This document shows, one piece after another, positions 39,940 through 52,768 of a DNA stretch of 64,000 bases. The stretch spans positions 1 to 64,000 of the forward strand of contig WBMZ01006398.1 of NCBI GenBank assembly GCA_013400975.1, in the 5' to 3' direction. Position 1 is the first letter of the stretch; every line of letters begins with the position of its first letter. Both the position numbers and the translations under genes were made by a program. This DNA is from Atrichornis clamosus. Lineage: Eukaryota; Chordata; Aves; Passeriformes; Menuridae. The notes under the pieces are model-generated. The model made no database searches and was not told the origin of the DNA. It saw nothing but the letters and a program-made list of their open reading frames with translations.

Positions 39940-40250
39940 TTAGAGCGCACTCTGCGACAGCCCAGATAAATAAGGGAAGGGTTTTGCCGTGTGAGAGGAG
40001 CTGTGAAACTCGCCAGCTCAGCCGTATCCATCCCCTCAGTGAGTGAGGAGGCGCCTGTGTAGTCCTGCTCCCTCCCGCGCCCTGTCGTGGAGCCAGGGGA
40101 GCCAGGCGGACCCAGGGGCTGAGCTCTCTGCTGCGCGTCGGCCGCGCTCCCAGCCGGCGCTGCTGAGGACAGCCAAGAGCCGCGCAGCCCTTTTCCAGCT
40201 TACGTGGCTCTGGAAAATGGAAAGTCCTGTTTACTTTTGGCTGTGATGGG
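39940..40250 (+). promoter_or_regulatory. CpG-dense, promoter-like patch
   Basis: The 160 bases from about 40040 carry at least a dozen CpGs, against near absence in flanking DNA. A TATA-like AGATAAATAA lies at 39964-39973, and a splice-donor-like CA|GTGAGTG has its GT at 40039. Together these could be the promoter and short first exon of a plus-strand transcript, protein-coding or lncRNA. No conserved protein is readable (frames of 67 and 110 codons on opposite strands are composition-driven). The orientation is inferred only from the TATA-like word and the donor. It may equally be an orphan CpG island or enhancer. Confidence 0.4.
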
Positions 40251-40572
40251 GCTTTCATGTTTCTAATGAGACAAATTTCTCCCTGTGCCTTGCTTTAACT
40301 TGCTTGATAAGTCTGCATGGACATGTTTTTCATCCTAAAAATAAGCAATTAAAGAAAGCTAAACAAACAGAAGGGAGTGAAAGAACTCCTTCCTGTTCTC
40401 ACAGCTAATCTCTGCAGAATTTAAACATGCTTATCAGCCAGCTGTGCTCCATTATTATCTTTTGCTTCCATCTTTTGTCCCAGTCTGCTGCGGATGCTGG
40501 CTGTCTGGTTTGTGTCATCCAGCAGTTTGCACTGACTGATTCTGATAAAGGAGCCATGAGCTTCTCGGGAGA

Positions 40573-40591
40573 GTGGGGGCGCGGCGGGGTG
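40573..40591. promoter_or_regulatory. GC-box-like G-rich motif
   Basis: GTGGGGGCGCGGCGGGGTG contains GC-box (Sp1/KLF-type) cores and lies about 350 bases after the CpG-dense patch. It is a short isolated GC-rich island in AT-rich DNA. Function is inferred from motif only. Confidence 0.35.
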
Positions 40592-43500
40592 AAAGCGGGA
40601 GGAATAAAGGTTTCAATGGAAAAATGAAATCCTGAACAAGTGATTGAGTGTTCTGTGTTTCTACCACCCTGGCAGTGGCTAGTGGTGTTCCTTGGCAGTT
40701 CACACTGGGATCGATGAAGGGAAAATGGGATCCTAGGCAGGGATGTGTGGGGAAAATGGCTCTTGTCCACATTTCTAGCAGTCTTCAGGTAGAAATTGAG
40801 TGATGGTCACACTGAGGCCAGAAAGTGTCTGTGTGCTGAGTATTCTTGCCTGCTGCAAAAAGCAGAATAGAGCAACTCTGTAAGTGGTGTAATGCATAGC
40901 ATGGTCCTGCCAGGAGCGTGAGGAGGTGCAAAGGTGTGCTGCAGGAGCTGTTGCCCTGTACAGTCACTGCCTCTTCCCTTGTCCCACACACATGTGCCCT
41001 GTACCATGTAGCCCAGAAAAGAAAGTAGTTGCACACATAAGCAGAACCTTTTCAGATATCAAAATGAAAGCTGGTACAATGTCATAAAGAGTTGTGGATC
41101 AGCTGGAGTTCCCGTCTGCTCAGGACTAAGCCTTGGATGCAGGGTGGTGTAGGCGAAGTCTCTGTCGGAGGAGGACACACAGCCTGTTTAGTCTGGTCTG
41201 CTCAGACTGGAATTTAAGGGGTGAGGGTGGGGTGGCAGGGGGAGCCCACCCCTTTCTGAAAACACGCCAGTGCTTCTGAGTTTCAGTGTGTGAGACAGCA
41301 GCTGGAGGAGCCCCTGGCCCAGCCACATGAAGGACAGCTCCAGCCACGAAGGGGCGATGTTGGGGCTCACAACAGCACTGGCGGCACTGGCAGCAAATTT
41401 GAGGGGCTCCTGGGGGAAAATAGACAAGCCAGTTCTGAATTTCTCGAGCTGCCGGGCAGTTCATAGGCATGCTGAAGGTTTCATGTGCACTATTCCAGCA
41501 TTTTTGCAGGCTCAGGTCAGTTTGTGACCTTGAACAAAAAAACTGCTCTCTGGTTTTACAGCTGCAGAAGTGTCTGAAGATGGAATAGGGAGGGGGTCCT
41601 TTGTTGCTTTTTTTGTTGGTTTCGTTTTTTTTAACCTAGATTCCTCCCCTTGCATTTCAGGGTTATACAAAAACAGATCTTGAAAGGAGATGTAGAGGGA
41701 GAAGAGAGAACATGGATGTTGATCTAAAGAGGACAACACACTTGCTTAAAACCCATGGTTGCAAAACTGTGGTGTCCCAAGGAATGCCAATGTTTCCCAG
41801 CCTGCTGTAGAATCTATTTCAATGAACATGTGGGAGCACAGGCAGCTGGGGGGCTAGTGACCAGGAGCAGCCAGCCCCTAGCTCAGAGGCTGCTGGACCG
41901 TGAGCACTGGGGAGCGGTCACCACGTGCTGCTTGTGAGGGTCCCTGGGCAGGACACTGTGGCCGTCCTCCCCATTGCTGCACCCCCAGCATCCTCCTCAG
42001 CTGCTTGGTGTCCAGGTTGGCAGTCCAGGAGTCAGGTCAAAAGTTAAAAGTGTTGGTATACACCTACTCTTGCAGTTAGGGTCTCAAGCCTCAGAAAGCT
42101 TTCAACTGGATTTGATGTGTGGTTTTTCCCCTTCTGTGGCTTTGCAGATGACTTCTTCAGAGGTACAGCTGTCCAGTTTTACCAGCACTGTAACTTCTCA
42201 TATAAACATTCTTCCATGTATTTTATAGTAGGCTTTGTAGTCACCACATACCACAGAAACATTGTTGACCACTTGCAACATTCAAACAAGCTAGACTGTA
42301 TTCATCATCCTATTCTGGAAAGGCCAACAGAATGAAAAGGTCACACAAAGCCCCAAAAAATGCACTGTTTTGAAGCATGTCTTACCACTGCTTTGGATAG
42401 AAAGGGATTGTTAATATACCATGTAGCAGAGACTGGAAAGAATTGTGCATGGAATGACAGAGGAAGGTTCCTGATAATTACTGTCCACGTTAAAACTTCA
42501 TGACATAAATATGATGCATTTTTATACACTTTTTTTGAGAAATGTTCCATGTATTCTGCTTTGGAGAGCTTGTAAACGACCACTTGACTCATTAATTTGC
42601 AGCTAAAATGAAAATAAGTAAATAAAGACTGTAAAAAACATTCCGTTTTATAAATTTTCCACAACATATCAAAACCCTATTTCCATCATCTGCCAGAAGA
42701 GTTGAAACACAAGCTTATCCTTTCACACTGCATGAAGAACTCTGTTCTTTTGTAACAGCTGTTAGCAGAATCTGAGGGGCAGTCATGTTTATATTAAGTA
42801 AAAATTTTGGCAGAGCTTGCTTCTACAGTTTGGGTTCAAATGGTCCTATATCTCAAAATGACTGTCTGGTCAGGGGAAGGACTGGCTGTGTGAAAGTGAG
42901 TGATTGTGATGAAAAACTGGTGAGCCTGTCTCAGGGACCACCACAAGGTAAAACTCTGGGTAGCTGGGAAGTTAAGTGGAATTAGAAACCCAATGACAGA
43001 AGAACTGTCCCTGGAATTACTGCCAAGGAAAAGAACTTTTGGAAAGTTGTGCTGTGCAGCTGTCAGGAAGGCAAGATCTCTTTATTGTTCACCTGGTGGG
43101 TGTTGGGAAAGTCCAAAGACTAGAACAAGTAAGGATAAATGTTACTGTGTTATGCTGGAGGTGTTCCACGTCCATGGACATGTGGTCCATCTCTCTGATT
43201 CAAAGTCCACTGAAATAGTCAGAGAAAATATGTCCTCATACTGCTTTTGGCCATGATCTTAGTATGAGGAGGTTTGAAATGTCATCTCTTCCTACTGTCT
43301 ACAGACATGCAAGCACTGCTCATGGTAGTCAAAGTGAGAGGCTGCCTGCATTTCTTGCCTTCTAAGCCCAGCATCAGTAACTTGCACTTTCTCAAGAAAG
43401 GGAAATTACTTAAGTAGATGCTATTCACTTATGCCTCCCTGGGTAACAGTCTCATCTTTGTCTGGAAGAGAAGGTGCAAGACGAAAAGAAGAAAAGACAA

Positions 43501-45134
43501 GAAAGAGGATAAGAATTAAAAAATGTTACTGAAGTTGCTGAGTGGCCTAGTGATAATGTGCTGAGTCAGTCTGAGAGAAGTTTAGAGAAGGAAAAGGTGC
43601 TGTAAATGAAATCCACCATTACAGAGAAGGCTCTGTTTTTGTCACAGACAAGTACTAAGCTAATACAGCCAGACCTGAAGATGAACATTTCTTAAGGGTG
43701 TGCTGGCCATCAGGAGCATGTTCTCTGCTTTCTCAGCTGCCTGCAGGGTTAGAGGAGGATGTTTCCTGAGGAACAGCCCCAGACATTCCTGTGGGGAAAC
43801 TGAAATTCAGAGAGCTCTCCCTGCAGCACTCGACATTGCTGCTTGCCTGGGTCAACCAGGAATCTGCACCAGAAGGAAAGGACTTTCTGACAGTGGCAGA
43901 TTAGCCAGCAGGCAGAGCCAAACCTCTATTCTGTAGCTGTTCGTGGGGTCCCAAACCTTCAAAGGCCAGACAATGAAATGCTTTCCTGCAGTTTGACAAT
44001 CTAGCAAAAAAGTATGATTATGGTATAAGATGTCTGAACTCCAGAAATATTTAGAAAGCTAGTGTGTGTCAGACTCTGTCCAGAAGTGATGTAAACACAA
44101 TAGGAAATAAAGGACCAACCTTTTTTTATATATACTCTTTGTGTATGTGATATTTTTGTACTTAAATATTGCATTTCCAAAATACTGAAGTCATTATATC
44201 CATTAAAATGATTGCTGTTCTACCTCACCCCACAAATGCTGAGCAGTCATGAGCTGCACCACCCAGTATGTGGATGCTCCTTTCTTCCCAATGGTTTCTA
44301 GGATTTTTTTCACAGCTTGAAGAGACTTGGAGAGTGTCAAACTCTCTCGTAAATACCCTCCTTTATCACAGACAACTTTATACCTTTCATAGTTCAATAT
44401 GTGTCTACACACTGCAAAAATAAATCTAGGGACAGAAATGTAGGATGACCTGAATGTCTTTACCACAGTCATCTGTTGGGGTCAGTGCAGCCCAGTCCAA
44501 TGGACTTGTCAAGTACTTCAATACTAGAACAACATTTTAGATATCACAGCTAAGTAGCTAATCCAATGTTACAGTTGAAAGTGGGCTGGAATGTTATTTT
44601 TAATGTCTTACAGCCTGTGTGTAGTGTCTCTCTGTAATGCCTATCTACCTCTGGTGTCTTTTCAAAGAGCAATCAAATAGCTTGCTTATTGCTTTTCTCT
44701 CTGCATTTCACTGATAAGGACCTTAAAGTTACTTCAAGAAACATTTTTTTCTGCCACAGAACATAAAATATCATCTACAATTTCTCAAAAGAAAAGAAAA
44801 ATATGTCTGCCTTCTCCAGTGGCAGTTGTTTACTGTATTCAGAGCAGCCTGAAATCTCCTGAGGAAACAAAACTCAACCCAAGTGGCTTGTCACCATTTC
44901 TTTAGACATTACTGAAAGCCTGAACCTTTCTCTCCAGCATACCAGTTTTCCCTAGCTGTCCTTTTTTTTGCTGGAATTTCATCTCAAAACAGACAGCAAG
45001 TGGAAATGACAGCATCCTCTGAGGTGCCTGGCAAACCTCATGTCCAAGAGGGACAGAGAGCAATCCTGGACACACTTCTTGGAGGGCTTAGCCCAAATAG
45101 CTGTCTTTGACCCCCAAGGTACATTATGCTTCTC
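40592..45134. other. Unique sequence, no gene confirmed
   Basis: Base composition is somewhat more balanced than in the rest of the window, notably 41100-41450 and 41800-42000. Open frames of up to 114 codons occur on both strands but overlap and show no domain. A purine-rich stretch runs over about 43465-43525. Confidence 0.5.
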
Positions 45135-45210
45135 AGAATCACAGAATCAGTCAGGTTGGAGGGACCACAGTGGCTCATCTGATCCAACCTCCCTGCACCT
45201 CAGAGCCATA
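45135..45210 (-). mobile_element. Short CR1 LINE tail, reverse orientation
   Basis: AGAATCACAGAATCAGTCAG followed by GTTGGAGGGACCACAGTGG and ATCTGATCCAACCTCCCTGC is the reverse complement of a CR1 3' UTR end. The wording differs from the copies at 24.1 and 48.0 kb, so it is a different CR1 subfamily. Only about 75 bases are recognisable; beyond CCCTGCACCTCAGAGCCATA similarity to what I know fades. Confidence 0.8.
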
Positions 45211-47970
45211 GCTCTTCATATCAACAAAGCAAGAGGGAAGTCAGATCTGGTGGACAATAGGACCCTGTCTCAACATGCAGTCAGAACATCCAGGCATGTA
45301 TTTAGACCATGACTTTGGAAGTGTTCACTGGATCTCCCAGCGTGGGCAAAACACTGCCTGTCTGGGAAGAACTGTGCACATTTTTAAGAAGGAGCTGGTT
45401 TATTCTTATTTAGCCATGTCTCATATATGGGAGGCAGCAGAATAGCAAAGTGTGGCCTAATTGCTTACATCTGGATCCCTGCTGAAAATGTACAGTGGTG
45501 TGCATGCAGTTCCAGTGGAAGAGGCATGATTTATCGAGCTGTTCTTGGAAGCAGTAGAAGGTTACTAAGTACAAAGCAGGCATACTCCAAGCAGTAACTG
45601 CAGCCCAGAGCTCCTCTCCACCCTTTTGTTCCATGCACATTAGCACACGTACACACACGCATAACTGGAGTGCCAGAGGAGCATTGCTTTCTGGGCTTTT
45701 TTGTCAAAATGAGAGGAACAAAGGAAGCCCCTGTGTAAAATGTATGATAGCCACAGATACTCTTTACTCCTCAGAGCCATGTAATTCTGATTCTTGACGT
45801 TTCAGTGGAATGAAAATAAACCACATCACGGTTACTACTACAGTAATAGTTGTGGTGATTACCTCTAGAACATTATTTTCAACCAGACTGCCTCTGTGAA
45901 ATCAGCCACAGAGGGAGGCACAGGCTTCCTCCCAGGAGCTGCTGTTCTCCCTCCCGTTGGTTTCACACTGCTGCAAAGCCATGCACAGACCTCGTGCCCA
46001 GTGCAACTTCCTCATACAAACAGAGAAGCTTCCCAAGTGAAGGGGAACTTGCCATTTTGTGCAACATGTGCATGAAATTCTGCACATTTTGTTTATTTGC
46101 CTGGGGAACTGAGGGGGCTGGACATCTCAGGAATATCTGTTCTGTTTATGAACCCATGTGTTAATGAGTGTAATTTGAATGTGTGTGCTAACTTTGAATA
46201 TTTTCTTTGGAAAAAGGAGATTTCCCTTCACCACAACTTCCATGTATGAATGGATATTCCTCACTTTTTCCCTCCCCACACCCTTTTAATATAATCTTTC
46301 CATCAGGATTAATTCAAAAATCACTTAAATGTGTTTAGGTACACACCAGGCCCATTCTTAGGTCAAGATTTTACTTTGGTCACACTTTCAGAACACTGAT
46401 TCTCATTGTCTATTTTAAAGTTAAGGAAGGAGAACAAATTACAAAACTGAGAAGGAAGACAGTAATTAACCAAAACATATAATAGTTCCAGAAATGGTTC
46501 TGAGATGAATTTATAAAGTTATTCTACTTTTTCTCTCCTCTGGTGTTTGCCCCAGTAATCAATAAATCATCCATCCACACAATCATCTCCGCATTCTGGA
46601 ATCCAATTTGTTTAACAATCACAAGCTACAAAACCCCTCCCTACCCCTGACTTCTCCCATCTTGTCTTTCTCCACCCATAATTGTTTCTGCTCGCACATC
46701 TCCCTATTAGTGATTGACCAGCTGCCAGATTTATCTTCTGCCAGGTTAATATTTTTCCTCTAAGAACCTGGGAGGGAAGTTTTGCATATAAATTCTGCAT
46801 AAGATCATAATTACATCAACCATGTAACGTGTAGCTATGTTATTTCTCTTTGTTTCCTACAGACAAATCCTGCCAAAAATCTTTCAGCTCTGCCACACAA
46901 AAAGACAGGCTTTTATTTCATTTTATTTGGAATTATTTCTATATAGAAATTAACACACCATCTGAATGTCCATTTTTTTAATAACTGACTTTACTGCTTT
47001 CTGAGTTTGTTTAACTTGCTTATTTTTCAGCAGCCCCTAGCTGGAATGGATAATATGCAGATACTTATTTTATTGTCAGTTCTTGCACTGAAATAGAAAG
47101 CCATTGACTTGAGTTGTTGTGTAGGGGACCCCTCCTCTTGCATAGAATTTACATATTTTTTTTTAATTAAAAAAATTCAGTTCAACACTTTTATCTAAAT
47201 CTTCGCAGCATGATATTTACACCACAAAGTTGTATCTAGAGATGAAAGAAATAGTGTTAGATGCAATTTAAAACCTCTCTAATCTTCTCTTTGCAATATT
47301 GCACCCTTGATATTCCTGTGGGGACAGGGAGGGAAGGGAGGGTGCTGACTGCTTGCTTGTGGCTGGACAGAGGAACATGTGACTCCTAAGACCACTGTAC
47401 TGACAGGTCTAGTGTCCTGCCGTGGGTCAGGAGAGGGCACACAGCACCGTGCCAGTGAGACCTGGTGGGTGGGAGGGTATGTGTAACCCACCTGGATCTC
47501 TCATGACATCTCTAGGCTCCAAACAGATCTGAACATTGTGCAGGAGAACAGAGGCCAGCGGTGAAAACCCCACTGAGCATTTAAGTGCTACTACTTTATT
47601 TCCTGCAGCTTTTGGTGAGAAAGTATGGTCTCCCTGTTATCTCCCTACTCTTTGTTATATTTTTCCCCTCTGTCTTTTCCCCATTTCTTTCTTTTATTTG
47701 TTTTTGTGTGTGCGCATGTGAGACTCTGGCTTCTCTGTTAACTCTCCAGTGCTTCTTCCCTTGCTTCAGCACTTTTGTTTCTTGGCACCAGTAAAATGTT
47801 GCAAAAACAGGACATGAAAATATGCCATGTGAATAGTATGAAGATGAATGCTCTGGAGGTTTAGGAGTGTCTTCAAAGCCCGATCACTCTTTAGATGTAG
47901 CCAGAGACACTTACAGAGGTGGCTGCATGGAGAGGAAACGGTGTCACTGAGGGACAAAACTCAATGACCA
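45211..47970. other. Unique AT-rich sequence, no gene seen
   Basis: No exon, RNA gene or known repeat was recognised. Open frames are below 85 codons. T- and A-runs occur near 47156-47177. Confidence 0.5.
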
Positions 47971-48492
47971 CAGAATCCTAGAATGTTAAGGAGTTGGAAT
48001 GGACCTTAAAGCTCATCTCCCAACCCTCCCTGCCATGGGCAGAGACACCTTCCACTAGACCAGGTTGCTCAAGGTCTTTGCCAATCTGGCCTTAAACACT
48101 GCTGGTGTTGGGGCATCCACAACCTCCCTGGGCAACCTGTTCCAGTGCCTCATCATCCTCACAGTAAAGAATTTCTTCCTCATACGTAGTCTAAACTTCC
48201 CCTCTTTCAGTTTGTACCCATTATTCTTTGTCCTGTCACTACAGTTCCTGAGGAGGGTCCCTCTCAGGCTTCCCTGCAGGCCTCCTTGTGGCACCGGAAG
48301 GTTGCAATGAGGTCTCCACTCAACCTTCTCTTCTCCAGGCTGAACAGCTGCAACTTCCTCAGCCTGTCTTCATATGGGAGGTTCTACAGGTTCTTATCAT
48401 CTTCATAGCCCTTCTCTGGACTTGCTCCTACAGTTCCATATCCTTCTCATACTGGGGGCACCTGAACTCCATGCAAAATTCAAGGTTCCTCT
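47971..48492 (-). mobile_element. CR1 LINE, 3' fragment, reverse orientation
   Basis: It starts with the reversed CR1 tail (CAGAATCCTAGAATGTTAAG) and continues through GGACCTTAAAGCTCATCTCC, CTGCCATGGGCAGAGACACC, TTCCACTAGACCAGGTTGCT, AACCTGTTCCAGTGCCTCAT, AAGAATTTCTTCCTCATACG and CTTCTCTTCTCCAGGCTGAA, all standard words of an avian CR1 3' region. About 520 bases are preserved and the rest of the element is missing, as usual for 5'-truncated LINE copies. The right boundary is approximate. The end of ORF2 is still open (separate entry). Confidence 0.95.
48055..48294 (-). pseudogene. CR1 ORF2 C-terminal remnant
   Basis: A 79-codon open frame on the minus strand encodes the tail of the CR1 ORF2 polyprotein, which in full-length elements carries endonuclease and reverse transcriptase. 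Visible family words are GYKLKEGKFRLRMRKKFF, VRMMRHWNRLPREVVDAP and VFKARLAKTLSNLV before the stop. The catalytic domains lie upstream and are absent, so there is no activity; the apparent start Met is incidental. The uninterrupted frame suggests a younger insertion than the frameshifted copies at 24.1 and 26.4 kb. Confidence 0.85.
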
Positions 48493-49436
48493 ATCAGATC
48501 CAGGTACTATAGCAGATACATCCAGCCTTCTCTATTTTCCTTTGGAGCATCAGTTTTGTTCAGTTTAGGCCAAACTAAAAACCTCATAAGTAACACTTCT
48601 AACAGAGTCATGTAATTAAAGATACAAATGCTATGGACTATATTCCAGAAATAGTAGTTTTCAGTGTTCATAGCTCTCAAGGGTCCTGGATCCTCTAAGC
48701 AGTACCAAGGAGAATGTTAGTCACCCTATTTTTTGGCAATATAACAGTTTTCCAGCTACAGGCGTTCTTGGCACTTACATGACAACGATCATCCAAGGGA
48801 AGGAACTCTGCCTCTGACCAGCACAGTTACTGTATGCAGTTCTCCCAGATGTTGTTTACTTCAAATGTGTCTTCCTTGTGAACGTGTCCCATTTGGCAAC
48901 AGGTAGAGCAGCAGAGGTGATTCCATGTGACATCAACCTAGTAACAGAAAATACAGAAGGCTTCACAGCATAAACTGTGTTCTGAGTTCTGCCCAGCTGT
49001 TGTCTCCTTTTCTTTTTTTCTTTTTTCTTCATGTCCTTTTTTTTAAATTTTGAAAAGACCTTTTCTTTGTCTTTGAAGAGTTCACACAGAAAACAAATAC
49101 TGTAATAGTGACAGTTTCTGGGACTGGATTTTTGCCGCGTGAACTGAGCAGAAACAGATAATCAAGACTGTGAGGCTGGAAACCACCTTGTCCCTTGCCT
49201 GAAAAAAAAAATTAAAATCAAATTAGGAACTTTGTAAGCTTGTTTCACTTGAATTACTCACAGAAGACATTTTACAATACCAGGACTGAATGCTTTTCCT
49301 GAACAGTAACACAGAGTATGATGAGCTAAGTATGATCAGCATATCTAAAAGAAACAGAATCTTTTACTCAGTGAGTACATTTTCATCAACTGTTGTTAAG
49401 TGCTGTAGAGACTTCGATTGCTCTTGTCCCTCTATG

Positions 49437-49458
49437 TGAAAAAGCAAAGCAAAGCAAA
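49437..49458. repeat. (AAAGC)n short tandem repeat
   Basis: Three units of AAAGC followed by a diverged AAACC. Minimal pentanucleotide array. Confidence 0.75.
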
Positions 49459-49891
49459 CCAAAAAGCCCTTCTTCCATCCAGTGTTATAAGATTGAAAGC
49501 ATTTGATTCTTGGAGCAGAATTATTTTCTATTCTTATACCCTTCCAAATATCACATTCCACAAATTTGAGAACACCAAAATTGAATTACTGATATTTATT
49601 CAACAAGCCACAAAAATGCTCAGACCTTTCAACCACTAGTATTGTAATCAGTGTGACTTCTAACTGAGTGCTGATGGTGGAAATGATGTCTTATTTTAAA
49701 AATAAAAAGTAACATTCCAGACACTCCCATCTTGGTCAAAAATAAAAAGAATTGCTTGCTTCAGTAAAAGTTTCAGTTAAAAATGAGCCTTCACTTTCTT
49801 ACCATTAATGGCAATTGAAAAGCTCATAACTTATTTTGACAGTGGTTTATTTTGTTATTTAGTTTTATTTTTTTAACTTGTGGTTGTTGTG

Positions 49892-49914
49892 ATTATTATT
49901 ATTAATAATATTAT
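49892..49914. repeat. (ATT)n microsatellite with palindromic end
   Basis: ATTATTATTATT runs into AATAATATTATT, which is a perfect 12-base palindrome. Such AT arrays can extrude hairpins. Confidence 0.8.
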
Positions 49915-52740
49915 TGTTTCATTGGTAAAGTCATCTGGGAAGTGGATTTGTATTTGAAAAAGGAATATAATGCCACACTTTTCAATTGGGTGGCATTTCT
50001 AATAAAAGCAATGTGAAACAGAGAAACGGGGAGAGAAAGAGATTTATCCTAAAATTGCCTGTGGTTGTGGGGTGGAGGTCATTATGGTATTTGGCAGGTA
50101 TGTGGTAAAACAGGCTTGTCCAATCAGACAGAATAAGGTCTTGAACTATGGCTTTACACACCCAATTACACCCAATCCCACCACACAGACTTGGTCTTTA
50201 GTTGTCTAACATCATTAATGTTTTATTGCTGATATAAAGTAAATCCACGTTAAAAAGAGAGAAAACTACTTCAATACCATAAGTAAAGCCTAAGACACTA
50301 AGCCATAATGTGCATGGAGAGTGAATGTATCCCAGAGCAGAGCAGGAGTGGTGAGAACCACTCATCTCCTGTGAGTTTTTACCTGCACTTACTAAAAATG
50401 CTTTTTTGGTTTCCAAATAGACATGGTCCATACATTAGTGGTGAGAAGGCTGGTGTGAGGTTAAAAAACAGGCAAACAGTGAGAAACTTTGGGATAAATT
50501 ATACCTTGAGTCTGTGGGTATAAATTAGGATAAAAAGAATAATGTGGAGAGAAAGGACCTGACTTTTGGCTAGGTTCAAGCATAGACAAGATAAAATAGC
50601 AAGGAATTTATGTAAAGCTCTATATGCTCCTTGGTATTTTTCCAGTGAATAAAAGAGATAGCAGTAGTGCTCCTATTGTTCAAGGTGCACTGAAATAATT
50701 TTTCTTCAATATAAAAAGAAAATTTAAAATGTACATAAAAAAAAAAAAACAACAGTTCAGCACTTTCAGGAGATTCAGACAGAATCTGGAGCAAGTCTTT
50801 CACCCAGACAGAATATGCATTATACCATTAACTTCTCCCTGTCATGGCAGATATGTCAGCATATATATATTTGTATATGTACCAGTCTTACATACTTGCA
50901 ATTTATATTTCCAAAAGAAGATATCTTATTCCAAGATAAGCTTGTAGATTCATAAATTTCTTACACTCATTGTGGTTCCTTAGAAGAGGAAGCTATTAAG
51001 GAACAAGTGATAGGGGGAGAACCCTTTCAGACAATGTCACCTGAGCAGTTTTGCTCATTCTTCCTGCTGAGGTGCAGAGGCACTTCTGCACAGCCTGTCC
51101 CAGCTCCTCTTGGGTGTTCAGTACTCTTCTGCCCAGTGCAGGGAAAAAAAATGGATAAAATAAGGAGAGAGGTAAATTTCATTTCTTCCGCAGCAGCTAT
51201 GATATTCCAGATTCCAGCATTCCTTACAAGAGCTGTAGGCTTCTCTAGACTTATTTTGCCTAAGTATAATATTACGCACTTATGGACTGAGAAGTATTAA
51301 TTTTATTTTTCAACACCTCTGCCCTTCCATCTATTTTCTCCTACCAGATAGGCTATGCATCCTAGTGCAGAGTTCCCTTGCACAGGTGACTAGACTATTA
51401 GTTGTATGAAATGTCTCTCAAAAAGGGATTGTAGGCAGCTATTTCAGTGCTTCTTTCTTGGGTGTTTCATGAATTGAATTAAATGCTAGGACAAAACAGA
51501 ACAATCACAAAAAAATTAGTAAAAAACTGTATATAAGGGCAAAAAAAAATCAGATAAAAATTATTAAATTACAATGTCTATGGAAGCAGGCACACAAAGA
51601 CAGATCAGAACATTCTTGGGCTTTTCCTGAGACTTTTACTAAGGACTCAAAGGAACTCTGTAAAATTTATTGTAATACTGCTTGTTCCATAGTTGCTGAT
51701 ACTGAGGTCTGGAGAAAAAGACTTGCCCTACAAGGAAAGTGTGGATGGATAAAGAGAAAGGATTTATGTTCTATTTCTGTGTTCTCTCTTCTGAGTTTTT
51801 TAAGGAAAAGTTCATTTTTTTGTTGAAAAAATAAATTTATCTTCCAAGTTTAAAAGTCCTTCTGCTAGTCCTGAGATCTCATTTAATGGAAATGACACGG
51901 ACACACCTCAGTGTCTGGCAAACAATAATAGTGACAACAACAGCAGCAAAAAAAATATATCAACAAAAATATAAAAGATTCATGCTCAGTATTTTCCTCT
52001 ACCTTTTCAAATACTTTGAAAACAGGAAAATATAGATTTTTTTTTTCTGATTATAAAAGTACCAAAGTTATTTTATTTTCATCACCTACATAGTTGCACA
52101 TTTTTGAGAAATGAAAACAAGAAAAAGCAACTGTAAAAATAGAGGAAAGTTGGGAGTTAGTTTTTGTAGTGACCTCTTTTTCATGTCTCAGAAAACCACA
52201 AAAGGATTCTTTGATCCCAGTTGGTCTAATGAAGTGAAAAATTAGGTCGTCATTACCCATTCCTCTGGCAGTTCTTTCGGCAAATGGAAAACACCTATTA
52301 AGCCAAAACTTTTGGTCTGCAAGGGTAAAGGCTTTTATTATAGCTAGGAATAAAAGATATGTGCAACACTCTAAACTTTTTTTTTAAATTTTATTTTCCC
52401 TTATTTGAGACTACTGATGTTCTCAGTTCATTTCTGTTGTTACTTCAAAACACCTTTTTGGTGCTTTATGATGTTTAATTCAACAATAATCCCACTGGCC
52501 AACAGTGGAAGGTCTCACAACACTAGTGACTTGTCAGTGATATTTAAGTAATCATAATATAAGTGTGTTGGAAGAACTCTGTGCTGCTTTGGCATCTCTA
52601 CCACTGTTTGGAATATATTTCATTTATTTTTATGACATTTTTATCTGATATTCTGTAAATAGTCCTGAGATAAATACTTGGTTGGGGAGACATAATACAT
52701 AAAAATATACCAACACCAACAAGAAAATGTTTCAGACTAT

Positions 52741-52768
52741 TTTAAATAATAATTTATTATTATTTAAA
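52741..52768. repeat. AT inverted repeat, 12-bp arms
   Basis: TTTAAATAATAA (52741-52752) is followed, after the 4-base spacer TTTA, by its exact reverse complement TTATTATTTAAA (52757-52768). This could form a hairpin or cruciform. It is composed solely of A and T, so chance plus microsatellite growth explains it adequately. Confidence 0.85.

Larger units (their letters stand above)
48493..52740. other. Unique AT-rich sequence, no gene seen
   Basis: No exon or RNA gene was recognised. It contains small microsatellites listed separately and an A-run at about 50739-50751. Open frames are under 100 codons and featureless. Confidence 0.5.

Noticed and set aside
40427..40627. microRNA hairpin around the CATCCAGCAGTTTGCACTGA stretch
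   Set aside because: I could not pair a convincing stem across it by eye, and no known seed was recognised.
41773..41830. CPKECQCFP, which resembles the cysteine cluster of an LRR N-terminal cap
   Set aside because: The frame has no following LRR unit, ends after about 60 codons, and is 10 kb beyond the LRR relic. Probably chance.
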